DNA from: Actinomycetota bacterium | GTDB taxonomy: Bacteria > Actinomycetota > Actinomycetes > Streptosporangiales > Streptosporangiaceae | Direction of reading: 5' to 3' | NCBI GenBank assembly: GCA_003168215.1 | Contig: PMSW01000095.1 | Location: forward strand, 78,407 to 112,543 | DNA: 34,137 nucleotides | Shown here: positions 15,515 through 22,310 of the stretch, in pieces | Numbering within the stretch: the first letter of the stretch is position 1 | Layout of the letters: every line of letters begins with the position of its first letter | The notes under the pieces: generated by a model | Told to the model about the DNA's origin: nothing | Database searches by the model: none | What the model saw: the letters and a program-made list of their open reading frames with translations, nothing else | Made by a program: the position numbers and the translations under genes

Positions 15515-16735
15515 TCAGCCGGGGTCATCGCCAGCTTTGCGCGATCGGGTCTCGGGGGCGAAGAGCCCGAGGACCGCGGCCAGGCCGAGCACAGCGGCAG
15601 CTAGTTCGAAGGCCGCAGCGTAAGAGGAGGTGTCGACGAGGTAGCCCGCCGCCACCGGTCCGGTGACGGTGCCAGCATCGCCGGCCATCTGGAAAGACGC
15701 GACCAGTGTCCCGGCCCCTCCGGCGAGGATGTCGCCGATCATTGCCGAAGGCGCGACGTCGAGCAGTCCTGATCCGAGGCCGGACACGGCTAGCGCGACC
15801 AGATACCCCGATAGGCCGGGCAGGAAGGCTAGCATCACCATGCCGCCGGCAGACACTGTGCAGCCAGCGACGATGACCGGCCGTCGGCCGAGCGCATCGG
15901 CCGCCCACCCGCCGGGCATGAGCGTCGCTGCGTTCAGCGCGGCGAAGACGACAAAACCGATGCCCGTCCAGAACGCTGACCGATGCAGGATGTCACGCAC
16001 GAACAGGGGAACGATGGCGCTTCGCACCCCCATTGCGGCGAAACCGTCCGCAAGGTTCGCCGACGCCGCGGCGCGGTATGCGCGGCTACGCAACGCGCCA
16101 GCTATCGCAGCGAACGGCCAGGCCGATCGCGGGTCCGCGACCGGCCTGCGCGGCGCGTCTGCCAATACGAGCGCAGCGATAGCCGCAGGAACGATGAGCA
16201 GGCAGCCATAGATGATGAACGGCGCCCGCAGTGACCATGCCGCGACCAGCCCGCCCACCGCTGGGCCGCTGATCCCGCCCAGTAGGAATCCGCCGCTATA
16301 CAGGCCGCTGGCCCGGCCCCGCTGCCCGCCGGGCACGCTGACCAGCAGCAGGGTCTGGGCGCTGACGCTGAACATCGCCGAGCCCAGGCCGCCTGCGCCG
16401 CGCAGGGCGATCAGTTGCACGAACGACCGGGAGAAACCGGCGAGCACACTGCTCACCGCGACGACAGCGATCCCGGCCGCCATGACCGCGTGCTGGCCGA
16501 ACCTGTCCACCAGGCGACCAGCGGGCAGCGCCCCAACCACCCGCATCAGCGCGAACGCACTGATCACGCTGGCAGCCGCGGTCGCGCTGACCCCAAACTG
16601 ACGGGCGAACTCCGGGATATCTGGAGCCACTATCCCGAACCCGAGGGCGACCGTGAACGAGACCACGGTAAGGATCGCCACTTCCCGCGGCAGGTCGCGG
16701 AAGGGGCCGCGATGGGAGCCTGGCACGAAGGACAT
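15515..16735 (-). CDS. MFS transporter
   Basis: A roughly 406-residue membrane protein with twelve predicted helices of the major facilitator superfamily. The first helix is AILTVVSFTVALGFGIVAPDIPEFARQFG. The loop 2-3 motif A is GRLVDRFGQHAVMAAG, and the matching loop in the second half is GWAADALGRRPVIVAG. The region GGFLLGGISGPAVGGLVAAWSLRAPF resembles motif C of drug/proton antiporters, so an efflux role is likely; the substrate is not shown. An ATG at 16735 (MSFVPG) is preferred, though a TTG four codons earlier is possible; no clear ribosome site precedes either. The gene converges with the DinB gene and follows the glycosyltransferase gene on the same strand. Confidence 0.88.
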   Translation of the reverse strand: MSFVPGSHRGPFRDLPREVAILTVVSFTVALGFGIVAPDIPEFARQFGVSATAAASVISAFALMRVVGALPAGRLVDRFGQHAVMAAGIAVVAVSSVLAGFSRSFVQLIALRGAGGLGSAMFSVSAQTLLLVSVPGGQRGRASGLYSGGFLLGGISGPAVGGLVAAWSLRAPFIIYGCLLIVPAAIAALVLADAPRRPVADPRSAWPFAAIAGALRSRAYRAAASANLADGFAAMGVRSAIVPLFVRDILHRSAFWTGIGFVVFAALNAATLMPGGWAADALGRRPVIVAGCTVSAGGMVMLAFLPGLSGYLVALAVSGLGSGLLDVAPSAMIGDILAGGAGTLVASFQMAGDAGTVTGPVAAGYLVDTSSYAAAFELAAAVLGLAAVLGLFAPETRSRKAGDDPG

Positions 16736-16788
16736 ATTGCCAGGCAACCCCTGGTCGCCATCTCCGGCGACGGGCCAATCTGCGCTTT

Positions 16789-16816
16789 GCCTGCGATTCC
16801 TGAACGAGCCGCAGGC
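16789..16816 (-). terminator. Hairpin behind the glycosyltransferase gene
   Basis: GCCTGCG (16789-16795) and CGCAGGC (16810-16816) are complementary, with a 14-base loop. It begins 13 bases after the glycosyltransferase stop on the minus strand, ahead of the MFS gene. No U tract is present, so it is only a candidate. Confidence 0.4.
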
Positions 16817-16828
16817 GCGCTCTGAAGC

Positions 16829-17983
16829 TTATACTGGCTGCTGTTGGCTGCTTTTCCTGCCGAGCTGCCACGTCAGGTGCGGGGAGCCCCGGCGCGATAG
16901 CGCGGCGAGGGCAGGAACCCGCTGCTGGCGGGTCGGCAGCAGCGCAACGTGACGCCGCCATCGCTGCCGGTCTACCGCCCAGGCCCTGAGGTAGCTTTCG
17001 CACAGGACTGGCGTGATGAGCGCCAGGCGGCCCAGGGATCCTTTCAGCGCAGCGATCTTGCGGGCCTTATCATTTGGCTCGAGGGTGTCCCCCTCTACCA
17101 TCTCCAGCACGCCCTCGACGAACTGACGGCGCTTCATCAGGAACCTGGCCCAGTGATCCTGGTCGGCGTCAATGATCGACCGGTCCTGATCCAGCAGCCA
17201 GTAGATCCCTTCGGCCAGTACATCGCCCAGCTCTTCGGCGCGGGCTCGTTCAGGATTCCTGAACGGGTCGTAGGGAGACTGGACAACTTTTCCGGTAACA
17301 GCGGTGGGCTGCAGCCATTTGTAGCCATCCAGCAGGAAAAACCAGTCATCGTTGTAGATGTCGGGAAAGAACGAGTTGCTGCGATTCACCTCGACGGCGA
17401 GCGCTCCGCCGCCGATGAACGACTGCTGTTTTCCACCAGCCTGCCGGTAGGCATGGCAGACGACCGAATTGTCAGGAAAGCCGGTGATCTGCAAGCCAAC
17501 CGCATTGTGGGTGTCCAGCAGGCCGCTCGCCTTCTGCACGTCATCCGGATTCAACGCGGTGATGTCATCGTCGACGAAGAGGATGCGCGACCAGCCGAGC
17601 ATGTGGCTGAGCATGAGGGCCAGGTTGCGCTTTGCGCTCAAGTCAGTCCGGCGTGCAAAGACGGTTCCGGCGAGCAGGCGGGAGGTCTCCCAGCACGGCA
17701 GCCGCAGCCGTGCTGGCTCTGGCACGTCGATGGCGATCAGGTCGATGCCAGCCGGAAGGCGCTGTGTCGCCTCCGCTGCCGACGTCCATTTCCCGCTGTG
17801 CAGCGTTACCAGAGTGCAGTTCAGGGCCAGGGCCAGGTTCGCCGCCTCGGCTAGGTGCGCCGGGCGCCGGGCAGTCGGCACGATGATGGCGTTGACTCCT
17901 TGCCGGCCCGGCGAGGAGTCAACGGGCGACCACAGCAGGTCCCGGTGTGAGCCATGGTGATAGAGCGCCCCGTTGCCCAGCAC
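16829..17983 (-). CDS. GT-A fold glycosyltransferase-like protein
   Basis: A 384-residue protein read as a GT2-like transferase. Near residue 33 a beta strand AIIVPTARRPAHLAEA opens a Rossmann-like nucleotide-binding half. SAKRNLALMLSHMLGWSRILFVDDDITAL follows with a DDD metal/sugar-nucleotide motif at 138-140. Then GGGALAVEVN and FFPDIYNDDWFFLLDG come at about 191-220, where an acceptor-side catalytic acid is expected. No transmembrane helix or signal peptide is seen, so it should be cytoplasmic. GTG 17983 is preferred. It lies four bases after the TAA of the XRE-type gene, so it is coupled; an earlier GTG at 18019 overlaps that gene and has no ribosome site. The donor and acceptor sugars are unknown. 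The pairing with a regulator that has an unassigned C-terminal domain is the notable point. Codon use is less GC-biased than the flanks. Confidence 0.75.
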   Translation of the reverse strand: MLGNGALYHHGSHRDLLWSPVDSSPGRQGVNAIIVPTARRPAHLAEAANLALALNCTLVTLHSGKWTSAAEATQRLPAGIDLIAIDVPEPARLRLPCWETSRLLAGTVFARRTDLSAKRNLALMLSHMLGWSRILFVDDDITALNPDDVQKASGLLDTHNAVGLQITGFPDNSVVCHAYRQAGGKQQSFIGGGALAVEVNRSNSFFPDIYNDDWFFLLDGYKWLQPTAVTGKVVQSPYDPFRNPERARAEELGDVLAEGIYWLLDQDRSIIDADQDHWARFLMKRRQFVEGVLEMVEGDTLEPNDKARKIAALKGSLGRLALITPVLCESYLRAWAVDRQRWRRHVALLPTRQQRVPALAALSRRGSPHLTWQLGRKSSQQQPV

Positions 17984-17987
17984 AGGT

Positions 17988-19082
17988 TTACTCGGCCCAC
18001 TCAAAGAGCGTGTAGTCACTAATGGTCCAGTCTGGGGTCAATGTCGCTCCGTTGACGATCGGCACACGGGTCAGGATGCAGTAGGAATCGCTGTCGCCAA
18101 ACCGTGATCGCAAGTACTCCGCATTGCGGTCACGGAATCTGGTATCTGTCAGCGCGCGGACAGCGCCATAGGTGCCGCGACCATACATGCCACTACAGAT
18201 GGTAACAGTCCGCTTCCGGTTGAAGGGATTTACCGCGCGGGCAAAGAGCGCGACATCTTCGAGGAGGATTATCTGGTCGCCCAACTTTTGCAGGACTGGC
18301 CTGTGCTGAGTCGTTGTCCCGTTTTCCTCCACTTCGAAATACTGTTCCCTCTCAGTGTCCCAGTCGGCTACCTGCTGCACCGGCAGTTGAAGCTTCTCCA
18401 GCGTTGAACTTGTTAGCGTATTCCAGTCAATGCCACCCAGCGTGACCAGGTGCGAAGTGTAGTCGTCACGCGCAAGTTTGTCGGCAATTCGAAGGTTCAC
18501 CTGATTAGCCGGATTGGCAGCACGAAGGTGACCGTACAGTTCGAACAGCGCGTCGAGCTCAGAGTAGGTCAGGAGCTCGATGTAGTCGGGATCCTTGACG
18601 TTCGTGTAGGGGATCTGGTCCAGCATGGGCCGCGGCCACTGGGCGCAGACGATCGTGATGTCGTCTCCATCCCTGAAGCGCCAGTGCCCGGCACCCAGCG
18701 ACGCATCTACCTGGCCGGATCGGCCAGGTTCCGCGGAGGTGGCGCCAGCCCGCAGCGCAGCGTTGCGCAACTGCGTCAACTCCCGCTTCAGCTCGTTCAT
18801 GGTCTGCTGTTCCTCATCACTCATGTCCTGCAAGCTGATGAGGTGAGCTGCATCCGCGTCGAAGGAACGCGCTGTGGCGAAGAGCGCAGCGTAGGCATCC
18901 AGCCGTGACAGGGGCGGGATCCGTGGATTGGTCTGTGACTCCCACGATGAGATGAGGGGAACGCTGACCCCGCCGAGTGCCTGCGCGAGCTGGGGTTGGG
19001 TGATCTTCCTACCTGGCCAGCGATCTTCCCGGAGAGCACGCAAACGCCGAGCAAGAAGCTGCCGCGGATCCTGACTGTCCAC
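17988..19082 (-). CDS. XRE-type regulator with unassigned C-terminal domain
   Basis: A 364-residue protein. Residues 7-72 form an XRE/Cro-C1 helix-turn-helix (RRLRALREDRWPGRKITQPQ, then LAQALGGVSVPLISSWESQT). Residues 88-112 are a short coiled coil. Residues 130-364 form an alpha/beta-looking domain: strand DITIVCAQ, a helix SELDALFELYGHLRAANPA, HLVTLGGIDWN at 211-221, LLEDVALFARAVNPFNRKRT, and CSGMYGRGTYGAVRALTD at 296-313. This layout suggests a ligand- or nucleotide-binding domain, but I do not recognise the family. GTG 19082 follows AGAGG with about 7 bases spacing. A perfect CTGAA-G-TTCAG palindrome lies 18 bases upstream of the start, a likely autoregulatory site. The glycosyltransferase gene starts directly after its stop, so the two are probably made together. 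Confidence 0.75.
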   Translation of the reverse strand: MDSQDPRQLLARRLRALREDRWPGRKITQPQLAQALGGVSVPLISSWESQTNPRIPPLSRLDAYAALFATARSFDADAAHLISLQDMSDEEQQTMNELKRELTQLRNAALRAGATSAEPGRSGQVDASLGAGHWRFRDGDDITIVCAQWPRPMLDQIPYTNVKDPDYIELLTYSELDALFELYGHLRAANPANQVNLRIADKLARDDYTSHLVTLGGIDWNTLTSSTLEKLQLPVQQVADWDTEREQYFEVEENGTTTQHRPVLQKLGDQIILLEDVALFARAVNPFNRKRTVTICSGMYGRGTYGAVRALTDTRFRDRNAEYLRSRFGDSDSYCILTRVPIVNGATLTPDWTISDYTLFEWAE

Positions 19083-19099
19083 ACCCTGCCTCTGTTCAT

Positions 19100-19110
19100 C
19101 TGAAGTTCAG
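19100..19110. promoter_or_regulatory. CTGAA-G-TTCAG palindrome ahead of the XRE gene
   Basis: An 11-bp perfect palindrome 18 bases before the XRE start. The same half-sites recur, more widely spaced, at 19298-19302 and 19316-19320, so a shared operator for the XRE protein is plausible. Confidence 0.5.
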
Positions 19111-19179
19111 GTTTCATGTAAACACCTCATACCACGATATAGGCATGACGAAACCGCAGGTAGGGGACCATCCAGGCAT

Positions 19180-19340
19180 CGCAAAGGCAACGGGACGCCT
19201 CCCTGGGGCTAGAGCCAACAGGCCATTAAGCGAGGGTTGATGAACATGAAGAGGGTAGAGGAAACTTAAGGAAGGCCGCTGGATAAGGGAGGCAGATCTG
19301 AATACTTTACTTAAGTTCAGAAGAACACGCAAAGGCAACG
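19180..19340. repeat. 13-bp direct repeat CGCAAAGGCAACG (two copies)
   Basis: CGCAAAGGCAACG occurs at 19180-19192 and 19328-19340. The second copy abuts the large hairpin that begins at 19341. Between the copies lie ACTTAAG (19264 and 19309) and the CTGAA/TTCAG half-sites, so this is a dense regulatory stretch between the divergent XRE and small membrane genes. Confidence 0.55.
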
Positions 19341-19433
19341 TGCCAGCAGGGCCGGCGGACCGCTCCCGGCGGTCGCTGCCCCTGCTGGCAGCACAGACTA
19401 CGCGGGCACCCTTGCGCCAACAAGGATGCCCGC
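19341..19433 (+). promoter_or_regulatory. Structured leader: two consecutive hairpins
   Basis: Hairpin 1: TGCCAGCAGGG (19341-19351) pairs with CCCTGCTGGCA (19380-19390), 11 perfect pairs, enclosing an inner stem GACCGC/GCGGTC (19358-19374). Hairpin 2: CGGGCACCCTTG (19403-19414) pairs with CAAGGATGCCCG (19421-19432) with one mismatch. Both lie within 140 bases upstream of the small membrane gene, so they could be attenuator-like RNA or protein-binding DNA. Confidence 0.55.
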
Positions 19434-19478
19434 CGCCAAGCAGAACCCCCGCGCGCTCTCAAACACGAAGGAAGTCCC

Positions 19479-19766
19479 GTGAACACAATAACTCCCCATC
19501 TGGCGGGGGCAACTGTCCTCGCCGTACGTCAGCTGATCTACCTTCGCCCTTCGGCCACTGCCCGGATGGCCGCCGACGCGGCCGGGGGGATGGCCCTGGC
19601 AGTTGTGGTCCTCGTCGTTGCCTTCCTGGCAGCGATGGCCTGGGCCGCGCGTAGCCTGGCCGCCCTGCTGTCTGAATTTCTGCAGGTAGCGGCCGCGATG
19701 ACGTCCGTCTTCTTCGCCATGGTGATAGCTGTCGTAGTGGCCGTAGCTCTGCTAGTCCACCACTAG
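19479..19766 (+). CDS. Small two-helix membrane protein
   Basis: A 95-residue protein with an N-terminal amphipathic stretch (VRQLIYLRPSATARMAADAAGG), a long hydrophobic helix (MALAVVVLVVAFLAAMAWAAR), a polar turn, and a second helix (FFAMVIAVVVAVALLVHH). GTG 19479 has AAGGAAG a few bases ahead. The composition and layout resemble the small Spd-type membrane proteins of actinomycete conjugative elements, but similarity is too slight to claim that; no transfer genes are present. It has its own terminator and a structured leader, so it is a separate regulated unit, divergent from the XRE gene. Function unknown. Confidence 0.6.
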   Translation: MNTITPHLAGATVLAVRQLIYLRPSATARMAADAAGGMALAVVVLVVAFLAAMAWAARSLAALLSEFLQVAAAMTSVFFAMVIAVVVAVALLVHH

Positions 19767-19767
19767 C

Positions 19768-19799
19768 GCTGGGCTCCAGCGGTGCCGCTGGAGCCCAGC
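19768..19799 (+). terminator. Near-perfect 15-bp hairpin terminator
   Basis: GCTGGGCTCCAGCGG (19768-19782) and CCGCTGGAGCCCAGC (19785-19799) are fully complementary. It starts directly after the stop of the small membrane gene. No U tract follows. Confidence 0.8.
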
Positions 19800-20103
19800 C
19801 CGATGGGCGCGAAGAGGCCGTGCTAACGCCCCGCCAGGCGAGGCTCGTGACGACCAGCAGACTCGGGGAACCCTCTGCAGAGCCTGCCAATCGTCTGGCC
19901 CGCCGGGTACACCAGATCCTCTGACCTAGCGGTAGCGGGCACGGCGAACGCGCCAGGTGAGCCGGCAAACCCACTACGTTCCGCCTTAACGCATATATAA
20001 TTAATTATTAACGAACTTCACTATAGAAAGTGAATTCATCTAGGGGGGCTGGCTACAACCAGAGGTTGCCAGCCCGGCCAGCACCATGTGAAAATCGGTG
20101 TTT
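19800..20103. promoter_or_regulatory. Gene-free stretch with AT-rich promoter region
   Basis: The first 180 bases show nothing beyond a CTCTGCAGAG palindrome (19873-19882). From 19985 to 20035 composition becomes extremely AT-rich, with TATAAT at 19996-20001 (no good -35), TAATTAATTA, and TTCACT (20017-20022) pairing with AGTGAA (20029-20034). This likely drives the GNAT gene and may bind a regulator or nucleoid protein. Confidence 0.45.
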
Positions 20104-20589
20104 ATGCCTTATATCAAGCTCCTTGCCCGCGACGAGTGGCATAGGCTGCGGGACATCAGGCTATCCGCACTGCATGAATCACCTCACGCATTTTTGTCGA
20201 CGTATGGGCGGGAGCAGGCGTACAACGAGGATCAATGGCGAGCCGAATTTACCCGGGGCGAGTGGAATATCGGCATCATTGGCAGCAGGGCAGTCAGTCT
20301 TCTGGGCACTACCCATGAGTCCGATACGCCTGTTCATGAGTGCTATTTAGAATACTTGTGGGTGTCACCCGAATGTCGAGGTTCTGGCGTCGCCTTCGAT
20401 ATGCTCACCATCATCCTTGACCGCCTGCAGACCTCCGGGGTGCGGACTGTCTTTCTATGGGTACTCGACGGTAATGACACCGCTATACGCCTGTATAAGA
20501 GGGTCGGCTTCGTCAGCACCAATCACCGCCAGCCGTTGTCAGCGGACCCGGAGCGCAGCGAGGAACGGATGCAGCTGGATCTGGGCTGA
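20104..20589 (+). CDS. GNAT family N-acetyltransferase
   Basis: A 161-residue acetyl-CoA-dependent acetyltransferase. The core shows YLEYLWVSPECRGSGVAFDML (the acetyl-CoA pyrophosphate loop, RGSGVA standing for the usual RGxGxG/A) followed by LDRLQTSGVRTVFLWVLDGNDTAIRLYKRVGFVST, the typical last helices with the Asn and the aromatic-Gly-Phe turn. ATG 20104 is preferred; GTG 20098 is two codons earlier. Neither has a clear ribosome site. Codons are clearly less GC-biased than the neighbours, so it looks transferred. The substrate is unknown. Confidence 0.8.
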   Translation: MPYIKLLARDEWHRLRDIRLSALHESPHAFLSTYGREQAYNEDQWRAEFTRGEWNIGIIGSRAVSLLGTTHESDTPVHECYLEYLWVSPECRGSGVAFDMLTIILDRLQTSGVRTVFLWVLDGNDTAIRLYKRVGFVSTNHRQPLSADPERSEERMQLDLG

Positions 20590-20679
20590 GCGACAATCAG
20601 GGGCTGACCATGCTTGGGTCAGCGAAGGAGACCTCGGAAGAAAAAGACCTTTACGTCAGCGGCTAGCGGGAGGACGTCG

Positions 20680-21450
20680 ATGGGGAGCAACGCCGTAGTC
20701 GAGGCGGCCCGCCAGGCACTGGGGCCGGTCGGCGCGTTCCTGCCGGTCCCGACCGACAGCGCGCCACCCATCGACCTGCAGCGGGACGCGGTCCGCCGGC
20801 TCGAACGGGCCGGCTACCGTGCCGCGTGGACCAACGAGACCGTCGGCGGCAAAGACGCCCTGGTGCAGCTGGCCGTGCTGCTGGCGGCCACGGAGCGGAT
20901 GATGTTCGGGACCGGCATCGCCAACATCGGGGCCCGGTCACCGCAGACCGCGCACGGCGCGGCGGCCCTGCTGGCGCAGGCTTACCCGGGCCGGTTCGTC
21001 CTCGGCCTGGGTGTCGGCTACCCGCAGCAGGCGGCCAGCGCCGGCCGGGAGTTCGGCCGTCCGCTGGCCACGATGCGCGGCTACCTGGACCAGATGGGCG
21101 CCCCCACCCAGCTGCCCGCACCCGACGTCCCTTACCCGCGGATCATCGGCGCGAACGGCCCGAGGATGCTCGCGCTGGCCGGCGAGCTCACCGACGGCGC
21201 GCTGCCCGCCGGGCAGCCGCCCGAATTCACCGCCCAGGCCCGGCAGGTACTCGGCCCGGACAAGCTCCTGGTCATCTTCCTGCACGCGGACACCGGGCCG
21301 GGCGGGCCAGCGGCAACCGCGGCCACGGTCCGCGAGCACCTCGCCGCCGGCGCGGACCACGTGCTCGCCGGCCTGCCGATCGGCACCGACTTCACCGCCG
21401 GCGTGGACCAGCTGGAGCAGCTGGCGCCGGCGCTGGCCGGGCTGGCGTGA
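20680..21450 (+). CDS. LLM class (F420-type) oxidoreductase
   Basis: A 256-residue luciferase-like oxidoreductase, shorter than the usual 280-350. The barrel shows GPVGAFLPVPTDSAPP, LERAGYRAAWTNETVGGKDALVQLAVLLAATERMMFGTGIANI, RSPQTAHGAAALLAQAYPGRFVLGLGVGYPQQ and AGELTDGALP. These match the subgroup of actinobacterial F420-dependent LLM enzymes, though which flavin it uses is inferred. ATG 20680 is chosen because GGGAGG lies 6 bases ahead. The SDR gene follows after 7 bases, so both probably act on the same compound. Substrate unknown. Confidence 0.82.
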   Translation: MGSNAVVEAARQALGPVGAFLPVPTDSAPPIDLQRDAVRRLERAGYRAAWTNETVGGKDALVQLAVLLAATERMMFGTGIANIGARSPQTAHGAAALLAQAYPGRFVLGLGVGYPQQAASAGREFGRPLATMRGYLDQMGAPTQLPAPDVPYPRIIGANGPRMLALAGELTDGALPAGQPPEFTAQARQVLGPDKLLVIFLHADTGPGGPAATAATVREHLAAGADHVLAGLPIGTDFTAGVDQLEQLAPALAGLA

Positions 21451-21457
21451 TCAGTGC

Positions 21458-22213
21458 ATGAGTGAGCTGAACGGCATCCGCGTCCTGGTGACCGGCGCCA
21501 GCAGCGGCCTGGGCGCGGCGATGGCCGCCGCGCTGGCCGGGGCGGGCGCCCGGGTGATGGTGACCAGCCGCGAGCAGGCCCGGGCGGAAGCGACGGCGCG
21601 GGAGCTCGGTCCCCCGGCGTTCCCGTGTCAGCTCGACGTGCGGGACGAGCGATCGGTTGCCGCTTGCGTTGGCCGGGCTCGCGAGGCGTGGGGCGGCATC
21701 GACATGCTCGTTAACAATGCGGGCATCGGCATGCGCACGGTCAACCCGCGGTTCATGTCGGAGCCGCAGCCGTTCTGGCAGGTCGGGCCGGCCGGCTTCC
21801 GGGACGTGGTGGAGACCAAGGTCGTCGGCTGCTTCCTGATGGCCCGCGCGGTGGTGCCGCTGATGCTCCGCGAGGGAGGCGGGCGGATCGTCAACATCTC
21901 GATGAACGAGCAGACGATGGTCCGCCGTGGCTTCGTGCCGTACGGGCCGGCGGGCGCCGGCGTCGAGGCGCTGTCGCGGGTGATGGCAGCGGATCTGGCC
22001 GGCAGCCCGGTGACCGTCAACATCCTGCTTCCCGGCGGGGCGACCCGGACCGGGATGATCCCCGACGAGGCTTCCGCTGAGGTCCGGGCCGCGATGCTGG
22101 ACCCGGCCGTGATGGGGCCGCCGATCGTGTGGCTCGCCTCCGGCCAGGCCGCCGGCGTGCATGACCGGCGCATCGTGGCGGCCGAGTTCGGCTCCGCGCC
22201 GGCCGCGCCATGA
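21458..22213 (+). CDS. SDR family oxidoreductase lacking the catalytic Lys
   Basis: A 251-residue classical short-chain dehydrogenase/reductase fold. The cofactor motif TGASSGLG is at 12-19, NNAG at 86-89, the catalytic Ser in NIS at 148, and Tyr 162 in PYGPAGAG. The usual Lys four residues after the Tyr (YxxxK) is Gly 166 here. Catalysis as a normal SDR is therefore doubtful, unless another residue takes over. It ends with an Ala/Pro tail. It starts 7 bases after the LLM gene (ATG 21458), so it is co-transcribed. Possible roles are a degenerate partner of the LLM enzyme or a substrate-binding protein. Confidence 0.82.
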   Translation: MSELNGIRVLVTGASSGLGAAMAAALAGAGARVMVTSREQARAEATARELGPPAFPCQLDVRDERSVAACVGRAREAWGGIDMLVNNAGIGMRTVNPRFMSEPQPFWQVGPAGFRDVVETKVVGCFLMARAVVPLMLREGGGRIVNISMNEQTMVRRGFVPYGPAGAGVEALSRVMAADLAGSPVTVNILLPGGATRTGMIPDEASAEVRAAMLDPAVMGPPIVWLASGQAAGVHDRRIVAAEFGSAPAAP

Positions 22214-22310
22214 CGATCCCGGCCGCCCGCCTGTTATGTAGCGAGCGGGAACGCGGAACGGATCTTCCTCGGCCATCCATTCACGCAGGTGGTCGAGAGC
22301 GCAGGCACGC

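Noticed and set aside
19819-19923. 34-codon frame VLTPRQARLVTTSRLGEP...
   Set aside because: The purine-rich site is too close to the GTG and it sits behind a terminator; support is too weak.
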